Numbered from the stretch's first letter, positions 19,340 to 27,565 are shown. The stretch: 45,147 nucleotides of DNA from JANQJA01 sp040880285 (GCA_040880285.1 JBBDIT010000013.1:1-45147), one strand, 5' to 3'. Numbers and translations: made by a program. The notes: generated from the letters alone by a model not told the origin.

Positions 19340-21166
19340 ATGACGAGCGGATTAGCACAACAGCAGCAGTCGCGTTTAAAAGAGCTTATCAGCCGTGGAA
19401 GAGAACAGGGCTATCTGACCTACTCGGAAGTCAATGATCATCTCCCCGACGAAATCTCCGACCCGGAACAAATCGAAGACATTATTAGCATGATCAATGA
19501 CATGGGCATCGCTGTGCACGAAACTGCACCGGAAAGCGATGATCTCATGCAAGAGGGTGACTCTACCGACGAACTGGCCGCTGAAGAAGCAGCCGCTGTG
19601 CTGGTTGCCGTGGAAAATGAAGCAGGGCGCACCACTGATCCGGTCCGTATGTATATGCGCGAGATGGGCACGGTGGAGCTACTGACTCGCGAGGGCGAAA
19701 TTGTCATCGCCAAACGCATTGAAGAAGGCATCCGGGATGTCCTTCATGCCCTGTCGGGTTACCCGGGCGTGGTAGACAGGATTCTCGCCGAATACGACGC
19801 CTCCCAGGAAGAAGAAGGCAAGCTGTCGGATATCCTCATCGGTTTTCTGGATCCGGCAGAAAATGTGCCGCCTGCAGCGCAAGTTGTGCCGGGTGACACC
19901 AGTAACGATGATGATGACGCTGAGGAAGAAGATAAGGGGCCTGACCCGGAATTGGCCGCAGAACGTTTTGAAGCCCTGCGCAAACAGCTGAAGAAAACCG
20001 AACGCTCTATCAAGCGCAATGGGCGCAGCAGCAAGGCAGCCCAACAGGAGCTTGAAGCCCTGGGTGACTTGTTCCAATTCTTTAAGCTGGTGCCCAAGCA
20101 CTACGATAGCATCGTTGAAATGGCTCGAGTGACTCACACCCAGATTCGTCGCCAGGAACGCCACATCATGAATACCGCCGTGCGTAAGGCGAAGATGCCG
20201 CGCAAGACCTTCCTTGAGAAGTTCACCGGTAAGGAAGATGATCTCAAGTGGTTATCAAGGCAGGTACGTGCCGGTCACGACAAACTCAAGAATTTTGAAG
20301 ATGACATCCTGCGTGCCCAGAAGCGCATCAAACAGGCTGCAGAAGAAGCTGGCATTACTGTCAGTGAGGTCAAGGATATTAATCGCCGTATGTCCATTGG
20401 CGAGGCCAAGGCACGTCGTGCCAAGAAGGATATGGTCGAGGCCAACTTGCGCCTGGTTATCTCTATCGCCAAGAAATATACAAACCGTGGATTGCAGTTC
20501 CTGGATCTGATTCAGGAAGGCAATATCGGTTTGATGAAGGCAGTGGACAAGTTCGAATATCGCCGTGGCTATAAATTTTCCACTTATGCGACCTGGTGGA
20601 TTCGCCAGGCGATTACGCGATCCATTGCGGACCAGGCACGAACCATCCGGATTCCGGTCCATATGATTGAAACGATTAACAAGCTGTCCCGAATTTCTCG
20701 CCAGATGTTGCAGGAAATGGGGCGCGAACCGACTCCCGAAGAACTCGGTGTCCGCATGGAAATGCCGGAAGAAAAAGTTCGGCGAGTCCTGAAAATCGCC
20801 AAAGAGCCCATTTCAATGGAAACGCCAATTGGCGACGATGAGGATTCGCATCTCGGCGATTTCCTGGATTCTGACAATAACCTATCGGAAGGTGCGTCAG
20901 TCGGATCGCCCATTGACACCGCCACTGACGAGGGGCTCCGTGAAGCAACCCGTAGTGTATTGTCGGGCCTGACGGCCCGCGAGGCCAAGGTCTTGCGTAT
21001 GCGATTCGGTATCGACATGAATACCGACCATACGCTTGAGGAAGTCGGCAAACAGTTTGATGTCACGCGTGAGCGGATTCGCCAGATCGAAGCCAAGGCG
21101 CTCCGGAAGTTGCGCCATCCGACACGCTCGGATCACCTGAAGAGCTTCCTGGACGAGACTTCCTGA
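19340..21166 (+). CDS. rpoD: RNA polymerase primary sigma factor (sigma-70)
   Basis: 608 residues. Region 1.1 is at the N-terminus, 1.2 is seen as DPVRMYMREMGTVELLTREGE, then a long acidic non-conserved region. Region 2 (RLVISIAKKYTNRGLQFLDL... STYATWWIRQAI) contains the -10 recognition and melting residues. Region 3 follows, and 4.2 ends in VTRERIRQIEAKALRKLRHP. The start is the ATG at 19340, with AGGA 6 bases upstream and the family N-terminus from Gln-rich TSGLAQQQQSRLKELI; 26 more in-frame codons upstream are not conserved. Last gene of the operon; the housekeeping sigma factor. Confidence 0.97.
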   Translation: MTSGLAQQQQSRLKELISRGREQGYLTYSEVNDHLPDEISDPEQIEDIISMINDMGIAVHETAPESDDLMQEGDSTDELAAEEAAAVLVAVENEAGRTTDPVRMYMREMGTVELLTREGEIVIAKRIEEGIRDVLHALSGYPGVVDRILAEYDASQEEEGKLSDILIGFLDPAENVPPAAQVVPGDTSNDDDDAEEEDKGPDPELAAERFEALRKQLKKTERSIKRNGRSSKAAQQELEALGDLFQFFKLVPKHYDSIVEMARVTHTQIRRQERHIMNTAVRKAKMPRKTFLEKFTGKEDDLKWLSRQVRAGHDKLKNFEDDILRAQKRIKQAAEEAGITVSEVKDINRRMSIGEAKARRAKKDMVEANLRLVISIAKKYTNRGLQFLDLIQEGNIGLMKAVDKFEYRRGYKFSTYATWWIRQAITRSIADQARTIRIPVHMIETINKLSRISRQMLQEMGREPTPEELGVRMEMPEEKVRRVLKIAKEPISMETPIGDDEDSHLGDFLDSDNNLSEGASVGSPIDTATDEGLREATRSVLSGLTAREAKVLRMRFGIDMNTDHTLEEVGKQFDVTRERIRQIEAKALRKLRHPTRSDHLKSFLDETS

Positions 21167-21313
21167 CCAGCACGAGGTAAGGAACGGCTAAAGCCCGTGA
21201 GCCGAATCAGGTGAGTGTGGACTTCGCCTTCGGTAAAGTCTCATGGATCGTCTGCCAAATGGTTTCTCAGGTATCAGGGGAATATCTGAATTCGCGATTG
21301 GCGAAATCAAAAT

Positions 21314-21390
21314 TGGTGGGCCCACCAGGACTCGAACCTGGGACCAATGGATTATGAGTCCACGGCTCTAACCAACTGAGCTATAGGCCC
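21314..21390 (-). tRNA. tRNA-Ile2 (anticodon CAU, lysidine-modified)
   Basis: 77 nt with encoded CCA. Acceptor GGGCCTA pairs with TGGGCCC, D arm GCTC...GAGC, anticodon stem GTGGA/TCCAT with loop CTCATAA, T arm CCAGG-TTCGAGT-CCTGG. A CAU anticodon could be Met, but the tRNA-Ile-like acceptor and the position just after rpoD (E. coli has ileX there) favour Ile2, which reads AUA after TilS converts C34 to lysidine. Elongator Met is the alternative. Confidence 0.85.
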
Positions 21391-21419
21391 CCTTTTAAAA
21401 AGAGCTTATCACTTTGCAC

Positions 21420-21484
21420 GCCATCCATGGCGGTTGAGACCGGGCATTGATTCAACGCTCGGCCGCAGAGGGCCATCCATGGCG
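21420..21484. repeat. Pair of identical 13-bp near-palindromes upstream of the tRNA
   Basis: GCCATCCATGGCG occurs at 21420-21432 and again at 21472-21484, 52 bases apart. Each holds a 6-bp inverted repeat (GCCAT-CC-ATGGC core). They lie between the tRNA 5' end and the small membrane-protein gene, where the tRNA promoter should be. They could be operators, a REP-like pair or processing signals; unknown. Confidence 0.6.
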
Positions 21485-21535
21485 CGGCGCCAATAATAAC
21501 AGAAAGTTATGGCTATCGGTCGCTGGATGAACCGA

Positions 21536-21898
21536 TCATCCGGCCCAAATACCAAACAGCTTGTAGGTCATGTAGATGGATGCCAGGGTCAGGACGACGA
21601 AGACGATGGCAAGACCATAATAAAAAAATCGCGCGAACCTCAGTTTCACCCGTGCGATAAAACCGGGCTTTTCTTCCGTTTCCTGGGGTACAGCGGGAAA
21701 TGTATTTAAACCAACATAACCGATCAATGCCCACAAGAACACAATCGCCGATGGAATCAGCAATGCGTCGTGTTGATCAGGGCTGATTTCGGTAAAGATT
21801 TCTGCAGTGAGTAGCGCAAGTGCGGCCACGCCTATCACGACAAACAAGGGTTTGGCAAAACCCAGGCGGCGGCTCACACGCTGGAGAGTATCTATCAT
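21536..21898 (-). CDS. Small three-TM membrane protein of unknown function
   Basis: 120 residues from the ATG at 21898. Hydrophobic segments: about 19-37 (FVVIGVAALALLTAEIF), 46-68 (LLIPSAIVFLWALIGYVG) and 90-115 (FYYGLAIVFVVLTLASIYM). Between the second and third is a short basic, presumably cytoplasmic loop. Not recognised as a named family. The frame is open another 40 codons upstream into the AI-2E gene, but that part is read from a GC-rich tandem repeat and looks unnatural. It follows the AI-2E permease gene by 55 bases and probably shares its transcript. Confidence 0.7.
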   Translation of the reverse strand: MIDTLQRVSRRLGFAKPLFVVIGVAALALLTAEIFTEISPDQHDALLIPSAIVFLWALIGYVGLNTFPAVPQETEEKPGFIARVKLRFARFFYYGLAIVFVVLTLASIYMTYKLFGIWAG

Positions 21899-21914
21899 CA
21901 GTCTTGCCTCACAG

Positions 21915-21972
21915 CCCCTGCAGCCCGGCCCCTGCAGACCAGGCCCTTGCAGACTAGTCCCCTGCGTCCAGT
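21915..21972. repeat. Four imperfect 14-15-bp GC-rich tandem repeats
   Basis: Units beginning CCCCTGCAG, CCCCTGCAG, CCCTTGCAG and CCCCTGCG start at 21915, 21929, 21944 and 21959. The stop codon of the AI-2E permease (21954-21956) lies inside the third unit, and the next gene starts just beyond the array. Slippage here would change the C-terminus of the permease. Confidence 0.75.
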
Positions 21973-23108
21973 CCTCTTCGTCCACTCCCTTGCACAGGGT
22001 CTGTCGCAGCGGCCTCATCGACGGGATGATCGGCCGGGGGGTCGATGCCGGCCTCGACCCTTACTTCGAGATCAGGCCAGGCGCTGATCACCGCACTGAT
22101 CAGGGTCGCCAATGGTATAGCGAAGAATACACCCCAAAAGCCCCATAACCCGCCGAAGAATAACACTGCAACGATAATGGCGACCGGGTGCAATCGCACA
22201 GCCTCGCCAAACAACAATGGCACCAGCACATTTCCATCAAGGGCCTGTACAAGCAGGTAAGCGCCGATGATATAACCGAGTTCACTGGACCAACCAAACT
22301 GGTAGAAGGCGACAAAGGCAACCGGTATCGTGACGATGGTTGCGCCGATGTAAGGTACCAGTACAGAAACGCCTGTTATAGCGGCGAGGGAGAGCGCATA
22401 GTCAAGATCCAGGAACAGGAACACGGCGTAGGTTATCATGCCGACAATGATAATCTCCCAGACCTTGCCCTGGATGTAGCGATCAATCAGACCGTCTACC
22501 TCGCGCCACACCTGGTTCGTCAGCGTCCTTTCTTCCGGCAGAAACCTGAGCATCCATCCAAGGATCAAGTGCTTGTCCTTCACCAGAAAGAACACCAGGA
22601 AGGGGACTAAAATCAGGTATACCAATAAAGTGATCGCGGTGACGGCTGACGTTAGCGAGTAAGAGAGCAGGTTCTGGCCCTGCCTGATGATCCCGGCGCT
22701 GGCCTCAGCGAACAATTCGTTCACCTGTTCAGGAGTGATGAGTTCCGGATACTTTGTCGGTAGCTGTATCATCAGGCGTTTGGCGGCGCTCATAATTTCG
22801 GGAACCTGCTGAATCAGCGCTGTGATCTCACGGAACAAGACTGGAAACATACCGAATACGATGAACAGGAATGCCGCCATGGCCGAGGAAAAAACGAGCC
22901 AAAAAGAAAATTTCGGCGGTATAGAAAGCCCTTCCAGGCGTTTGATTGCACCCTCCAATAAATAGGCGATGATGACCGCAGCAAATACGGGCGCCAGTAC
23001 ATGACCAAAAAAGTAGATCACAACCCCCGCGCTGAACATCAGCACGATCAGGATCACAAGCTGCTTGTCTGCAAAATGGCGTCGGAACCAATCGCTGATA
23101 AAATCCAT
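21954..23108 (-). CDS. AI-2E family transporter (PerM/YdiK-type permease)
   Basis: 384 residues, 7-8 predicted membrane helices. An N-terminal pair (about 18-58) is followed by one at 66-92 and an amphipathic region (QQVPEIMSAAKRLMIQLPTKYPE). The conserved second half has LVPFLVFFLVKDK, LVPYIGATIVTIP and the LVQALDGNVLVPLLFG and GFWGVFFAIPLATL signatures. Members are linked to autoinducer export, Na+/H+ exchange or unknown transport; substrate cannot be assigned. It starts 10 bases after the M20 peptidase stop, so the two form an operon. The polar C-terminal tail ends within a tandem repeat. Confidence 0.9.
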   Translation of the reverse strand: MDFISDWFRRHFADKQLVILIVLMFSAGVVIYFFGHVLAPVFAAVIIAYLLEGAIKRLEGLSIPPKFSFWLVFSSAMAAFLFIVFGMFPVLFREITALIQQVPEIMSAAKRLMIQLPTKYPELITPEQVNELFAEASAGIIRQGQNLLSYSLTSAVTAITLLVYLILVPFLVFFLVKDKHLILGWMLRFLPEERTLTNQVWREVDGLIDRYIQGKVWEIIIVGMITYAVFLFLDLDYALSLAAITGVSVLVPYIGATIVTIPVAFVAFYQFGWSSELGYIIGAYLLVQALDGNVLVPLLFGEAVRLHPVAIIVAVLFFGGLWGFWGVFFAIPLATLISAVISAWPDLEVRVEAGIDPPADHPVDEAAATDPVQGSGRRGLDAGD

Positions 23109-23118
23109 CAGAATATTC

Positions 23119-24507
23119 TTACTGCGTGGTGGTGAAGTCGAGCAAAAAATTAGTCATAAGCTCAGTGCCGTTCACAAGGTTGTTTATTGAAATTCTTTCG
23201 TTGTTGCCATGGATGCCGGTGTGCTCATCTGCTTCATACAGAAATGGCGCAAAGCCGTAGCTGATGATCCCAAGGTCGCGGAAGAAATGACTGTCGGTAA
23301 AGCCGGTTGAAACCGACGGAATAATTTTGAGCTCATCGTAATGCCTGGCCAGGGTGTATTCAATGGCGGCGTAAAGTGGTGTGTTGGTGCTACTGATCGC
23401 TGGAGTAAATCCCATCATTTTCTCAATCGCTATTTGAGAATCATTGATGATGAGAACAAGTTCCTCCAGAAAGCGTGCAGGATCCTGGTCCGGAAGCAGC
23501 CTGCAGTCGAGTTCAATTGACGCGGTGGGCGGCACCACATTGATCTTGGAACTGCCTTCAAGGCGAGTGATTGAACAGGTATTTCGAAGCAGCGCGGCGC
23601 TGCCGGGCTCCTGCAGCTGGAGCTGGGTAATGAAGGCCGGGTCAGCGATTGATGCGCGAATGTTCCTGAGACGTTCTGCAGTTGCCGCAGGATAGAATTC
23701 CGCGCTTGCCACAAACATGTTTTCTACCGGCTGCACCAGGCGTGTCTCGAAATTGGTCTCAGCGATCCGGTAGCCTGCCCGCAATATACGGGTCACCGCG
23801 CTCGTAATCCTCGGGCTTGAGCCGTGGCCGGGGGTATCAGTCGCGGTAAGTCGGAGCCAGAGCGGGACCTTCTGGGTCACTTCAATACGAAATACCTGGC
23901 GAGACCCGACCTGGCGACCTGATCCTCCTTCATTGATGAGATACCCCACATTCTCAAAGAGTTCGGGCCGGTTTTCCACGAGCCAGCCCGCGCCAAAGAA
24001 TCCGCCGGCTTCTTCGTCCGCCGTCGCCATATAGATGACGTCGCGGTTAAGGTCACGATTACTGGCGTGCAGCGCCAGGAAGGCCTGTAATTGCGCGATA
24101 CCGAGGCCCTTGGTATCAATTGCACCACGGCCCCAGATATAACCATCATGGACCTCCCCTGAAAGTGGCGGGTGATCCCAGTAGTCAGGATCGGCCGTGA
24201 CCACATCAATGTGATGGAGGAGTATTAGCGCCGGCTTGCTTCCGCCGTTCAGGCGCGCCCAGATGTTGCCTCGACCGGGTGCCGACTCGACGGTTTCGTA
24301 GTCGATCCCCGCCGCCTCGAAAATTCCGGCAAGGTAGGTAACGCCGCGGCTTTCATTCCCGGGTGGGTTGATGGTATCGATCCGGATGTATTCCCCGAGG
24401 CGGTCCGGCGCTGCCTCGCTAAAAGGCCCGGCATGGACCCCGGCCGCAGAGAGCACGAGGAGCAGTGAAGAAAAAAGTGAGAGAAGCAGTGTAAATGGTT
24501 GTTTCAT
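23119..24507 (-). CDS. Exported M20-family zinc metallopeptidase
   Basis: About 462 residues with a clear signal peptide (MKQPFTLLLSLFSSLLLVLS, cut near AGVHA). Catalytic signatures of the M20/M28 clan: LILLHHIDVV (metal His and catalytic Asp), WGRGAIDTKG (bridging Asp) and TADEEAGG (general base Glu, metal Glu), then a dimerisation domain, and FTDSHFFRD near the end with a late metal His. It probably trims peptides or acylated amino acids in the periplasm; substrate unknown. An upstream in-frame ATG at 24534 has AGGA 7 bases before it but adds MALLSVDQA with an acidic residue in the signal n-region, and an AATAAT -10-like motif overlaps it. I prefer 24507. Confidence 0.88.
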   Translation of the reverse strand: MKQPFTLLLSLFSSLLLVLSAAGVHAGPFSEAAPDRLGEYIRIDTINPPGNESRGVTYLAGIFEAAGIDYETVESAPGRGNIWARLNGGSKPALILLHHIDVVTADPDYWDHPPLSGEVHDGYIWGRGAIDTKGLGIAQLQAFLALHASNRDLNRDVIYMATADEEAGGFFGAGWLVENRPELFENVGYLINEGGSGRQVGSRQVFRIEVTQKVPLWLRLTATDTPGHGSSPRITSAVTRILRAGYRIAETNFETRLVQPVENMFVASAEFYPAATAERLRNIRASIADPAFITQLQLQEPGSAALLRNTCSITRLEGSSKINVVPPTASIELDCRLLPDQDPARFLEELVLIINDSQIAIEKMMGFTPAISSTNTPLYAAIEYTLARHYDELKIIPSVSTGFTDSHFFRDLGIISYGFAPFLYEADEHTGIHGNNERISINNLVNGTELMTNFLLDFTTTQ

Positions 24508-24798
24508 AGCTTGATCCACAGACAATAGCGCCATTATTAGGTCCTGTGGCCAGTAAGCGCAACCTTGCCGACCCCTTGAGGCGCCTAAATCATGATCCAG
24601 GTCTATGGACAGGTTCGTTTTTTTCCCATATTCTCGGCCCTGCTTCGATCCTCACGGACGAAGACAGCGTTATCACACACAAAATGTAAAGATGTGGGAC
24701 TTGATCCGTGGTTGGGACAGGTACCGACGACCCGAATTCTCAGGGCTAGTCAGCCTATTCCGCGCGATGTTGTGTCGAGTTCCCGTGGAGGGAAAACG

Positions 24799-25584
24799 AT
24801 GAACATTCATACGTTTAAGCAACGCAAGTCAGATCGACAAAAGATTTCAATGGTCACATGTTACGACCACTGGTCTGCGAAGATCTTAAATGAGACAGAG
24901 GTCGATTGCATACTGGTCGGGGACTCCCTTGCCGTCGTCATGCACGGATTTGACTCAACCGTTCACGCTACTCTCGAAATGATGGAGTTACACGTAGCTG
25001 CAGTTGCCCGCGGGGCGACCGATAAATTCATTATTGCGGACATGCCGTTTATGTCCTGCAGTAAGGGGCTTGAACACGCGATGACTGCTGTCCAGCGATT
25101 GATGCAGGCGGGTGCCAATGCGGTCAAGATTGAAGGAGATGCGCACAACGAACTCATTAGGCACATTGTTGCCGCTGGCGTCCCGGTGATGGGACATCTG
25201 GGGCTAACTCCGCAGTCGATTCATAATCTTGGTGGGCATCGTGTCCAGGCCAAAAGTGAAGCAGAGGCTGCGAGGCTGATCGAAGCAGCCAGGGGTTTGG
25301 AAGCAGCCGGCTGTTTCGCCGTGGTACTTGAATGTGTTCCGGTCAAACTCGGCGGCTGTGTTGCCCATGCCGTCTCCATCCCTACCATTGGTATCGGTGC
25401 GGGTCCCCACACAGATGGGCAAGTGCTCGTGCTGCAGGATCTACTGGGCGTTAATCCTGATTTTGTGCCCCGGTTCCTGAGGGTTTACGCCAATGGCCAC
25501 GATGTGCTGAAGAATGCGGTAAACCACTACCATGCGGATGTGGTCGAAAGAGCATTTCCTTCGTTAAAAGAGTCCTATAAGTAG
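24799..25584 (+). CDS. panB: 3-methyl-2-oxobutanoate hydroxymethyltransferase
   Basis: 261 residues. Makes ketopantoate from alpha-ketoisovalerate and methylene-tetrahydrofolate, the first step to pantothenate. TIM-barrel motifs: VDCILVGDSLAVVMHG (metal Asp), IADMPFMSC, GANAVKIEG, GHLGLTPQS and IGIGAGPHTDGQVLVLQDLLG. The start at 24799 has GGAGGG 8 bases upstream; the frame is open 69 codons further but without family resemblance. It precedes panC by 26 bases. The 264-bp region before it (24535-24798) holds no gene; I saw no clear promoter in it. Confidence 0.94.
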   Translation: MNIHTFKQRKSDRQKISMVTCYDHWSAKILNETEVDCILVGDSLAVVMHGFDSTVHATLEMMELHVAAVARGATDKFIIADMPFMSCSKGLEHAMTAVQRLMQAGANAVKIEGDAHNELIRHIVAAGVPVMGHLGLTPQSIHNLGGHRVQAKSEAEAARLIEAARGLEAAGCFAVVLECVPVKLGGCVAHAVSIPTIGIGAGPHTDGQVLVLQDLLGVNPDFVPRFLRVYANGHDVLKNAVNHYHADVVERAFPSLKESYK

Positions 25585-25610
25585 GACAGCATCCTCCGAA
25601 AGACGCATCG

Positions 25611-26414
25611 ATGAAAATCTTCAACTCGATTGATCAATTCCGATTGGAACGGGCGCAGGTGACCGCCGCCCGCGTCGGATTTGTGCCAACCATGGGTGCC
25701 TTGCATAAAGGTCACGCTGCGTTGATCGAGCGTAGCGTCAAGGAATGCGATTTCACGGTGGTAAGTGTGTATGTCAACGCGGCGCAATTCGATAATGCCG
25801 ATGATCTCTCCCGTTATCCGGAAACTCTGGAACAGGATGCGGAGCTGGTCGGTGCCCTTGGCGTGGATATCATCCTTGCGCCGACCTATGAACAGATGTA
25901 TCCGGATGACTTCCGCTATCGGGTCGTTGAGACAGATCTTAGCGGTGAATTGTGCGGGAAACACCGGGACGGGCATTTTACGGGGGTGCTGACGGTTGTA
26001 CTGAAACTGCTCAATATTGTTCGTCCCGACCGTGCCTACTTCGGCGAGAAAGACTTTCAACAGTATCGATTAATTGAGGGGATGGCGCGGGCGTTTTTTC
26101 TTGATACTGAAATTGTGCCGTGTGAGACGGTTCGAGAACACGATGGATTGGCGTTGAGTTCGCGCAATCTTAATCTGGACTCCAATGCGCGAGCATTAGC
26201 GCCGCTTATTTATGAGGCCATTACCAGTTCGGCATCGGATGAAGTCGTGACAGAAAGGCTGGCACGAGCCGGTTTCGATGTGGACTATGTCATGAGGAAG
26301 TTTGGGCGAAGATTTGTTGCAGCACGCATAGGTAAGGGTAGAAGGCAGGTTCGCCTGATCGATAATGTGCCCGTACCGGTGGATTCGAAAACCCTGAATG
26401 GAGAGAAAACTTGA
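25611..26414 (+). CDS. panC: Pantothenate synthetase (pantoate-beta-alanine ligase)
   Basis: 267 residues, slightly short for the family (about 280). Joins pantoate and beta-alanine via pantoyl-adenylate. Seen: VPTMGALHKGH (nucleotide-binding HIGH-like motif, residues 25-35), VYVNAAQF where NPxQF is usual, GHFTGVLTVVLKLLNIVRPDRAYFG and the KDFQQ pantoate and ATP site, then SSRNLNL (KMSKS-like). The NPxQF and RPGHF positions read NAAQF and RDGHF, so this is a divergent member, but the key residues remain. It overlaps coaX by 4 bases. panD, the source of beta-alanine, is not in the window. Confidence 0.92.
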   Translation: MKIFNSIDQFRLERAQVTAARVGFVPTMGALHKGHAALIERSVKECDFTVVSVYVNAAQFDNADDLSRYPETLEQDAELVGALGVDIILAPTYEQMYPDDFRYRVVETDLSGELCGKHRDGHFTGVLTVVLKLLNIVRPDRAYFGEKDFQQYRLIEGMARAFFLDTEIVPCETVREHDGLALSSRNLNLDSNARALAPLIYEAITSSASDEVVTERLARAGFDVDYVMRKFGRRFVAARIGKGRRQVRLIDNVPVPVDSKTLNGEKT

Positions 26415-27181
26415 ATTTGTGTCTTGATATTGGCAATTCCCAGATCTATGGCGGCCTGTTCGACGGTGAGCAACTCAAGGTGCAATTTCGCCGTACCTCT
26501 CAGCTTCGAAGTTCTTCTGATGAACTGGGCGTTTTCTTTCGCGGTGTGCTCCGGGAAAACGGTGTGGATCCGGACGTGATCACTGAAGTTGCAATTTGCT
26601 GTGTGGTACCGGACCTGCTGTACTCACTTCGTGCCTGTTGCCAGAAATACTTTGGTATCGACCCACTGGTGCTGCGTCCCGGGACTAAGACCGGTCTTAA
26701 AATCCTGTACCGGGACCCGAAGGAAGTTGGTGCGGATCGAATTGCTGACGCGGTAGGCGCGGTAAAGTTACATCCTGGACGAAATCTGATCGTTGCGGAT
26801 TTCGGTACGGCGACAACCCTTTGCGCGATCACCAGAAATAAGGAATTTTTGGGGGGTAACATTATTCCGGGCGTACGGCTTTCCATGGATGCGCTGGAAA
26901 CCAGAACTGCACAGCTGCCTTCTGTTGAGATTGTGGCGCCGGACTCATCGTTCGGTCGCTCGACCATTGAAAGTATTCAGGCGGGTCTTTACTGGTCGAA
27001 CGTGGGTATGGTGAGAGAGTTGGTGTCGCGGATGACGGCTGAAGTATTCGAAGATGAAAAACCGTTGGTCATAGGAACTGGTGGATTCGCGCAGCTATTC
27101 AATCGTGAAGCGCTATTCGATGAAGTGGTCCCTGACCTGATACTAAAGGGACTGTTGCAGGTTATTAAGTTGAACCGGTAG
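26411..27181 (+). CDS. coaX: Type III pantothenate kinase
   Basis: 256 residues. Phosphorylates pantothenate, the committed step to CoA, with a monovalent-cation-dependent ASKHA fold. Motifs: LCLDIGNSQI (phosphate 1), VGADRIADAVGA with the conserved acidic residue, DFGTATTLCAI (phosphate 2) and IGTGGFAQLF (adenosine). The TTG start at 26411 overlaps the panC stop (TTGA). With panB and panC it makes a three-step pantothenate-to-phosphopantothenate unit; in many relatives coaX instead follows birA. Confidence 0.93.
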   Translation: MNLCLDIGNSQIYGGLFDGEQLKVQFRRTSQLRSSSDELGVFFRGVLRENGVDPDVITEVAICCVVPDLLYSLRACCQKYFGIDPLVLRPGTKTGLKILYRDPKEVGADRIADAVGAVKLHPGRNLIVADFGTATTLCAITRNKEFLGGNIIPGVRLSMDALETRTAQLPSVEIVAPDSSFGRSTIESIQAGLYWSNVGMVRELVSRMTAEVFEDEKPLVIGTGGFAQLFNREALFDEVVPDLILKGLLQVIKLNR

Positions 27182-27237
27182 CTTGCATACTGGAGCAACT
27201 GGCGAGCATGAATAACGAGTTGAAGAAATTCCATAAC

Positions 27238-27447
27238 TACCTCCCTATATCAGGGATGCCAGGGCACCTGCCAGAAACAGTGTAAGGACCAGNNNNNNNN
27301 NNNNNNNNNNNNNNNNNNNNNNNNNNNNNNNNNNNNNNNNNNNNNNNNNNNNNNNNNNNNNNNNNNNNNNNNNNNNNNNNNNNNNNNNNNNNTACCTCCC
27401 TATATCAGGGATGCCAGGGCACCTGCCAGAAACAGTGTAAGGACCAG
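27238..27447. other. Scaffold gap with duplicated 55-bp flanks
   Basis: Exactly 100 Ns occupy 27293-27392. The 55 bases before the Ns (27238-27292) and after them (27393-27447) are identical. This is the signature of two contigs that overlap by one k-mer length but were joined as if a gap separated them. The true sequence most likely lacks the Ns and one copy, shortening the region by 155 bases. Confidence 0.92.
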
Positions 27448-27495
27448 GCCGCAGATCAGGTCGGCAGGCCGGATCCCTTCCACCTTTGATTTCAT
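27400..27495 (-). CDS. 31-residue predicted single-TM microprotein
   Basis: A short frame from the ATG at 27495 with AGGAAGG 6 bases upstream, a strong ribosome site. The product begins MKSKVEGIRPADLICG and continues as one hydrophobic helix (LVLTLFLAGALASLI) to the end, with positive charges on the N-terminal side, as expected for a cytoplasm-in membrane microprotein. An upstream in-frame ATG at 27510 would add five residues (MRKAA). It is convergent with coaX and divergent from the phosphodiesterase gene. No family recognised. Its last third is duplicated in the left flank of the artificial gap. Confidence 0.6.
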   Translation of the reverse strand: MKSKVEGIRPADLICGLVLTLFLAGALASLI

Positions 27496-27565
27496 CGCAG
27501 CCTTCCTCATGTGAGTCTTCTTTGTTCCGGGTACAGTCACCATTAAATGTGACTTTCACTCAGAA

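Noticed and set aside
21167..21313. Terminator after rpoD
   Set aside because: Only a weak GACTT/AAGTC stem near 21220-21240 with no T-run; not strong enough to call.
21314..21390. Elongator tRNA-Met
   Set aside because: Anticodon CAU fits, but the tRNA-Ile-like acceptor and the rpoD-adjacent position favour tRNA-Ile2; kept as the alternative.
21899..22018. N-terminal extension of the small three-TM protein by 40 residues
   Set aside because: It is encoded by the GC-rich tandem repeat inside the AI-2E gene (QGPGLQGPG) and makes an implausible N-terminus.
27208..27285. 25-codon plus-strand frame between coaX and the gap
   Set aside because: No Shine-Dalgarno site, no hydrophobic or other protein-like pattern, and it is antisense to the end of the better-supported microprotein.
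27245..27559. Open frame running through the N block
   Set aside because: It exists only because unknown bases are read as non-stop; the gap is an assembly artefact.
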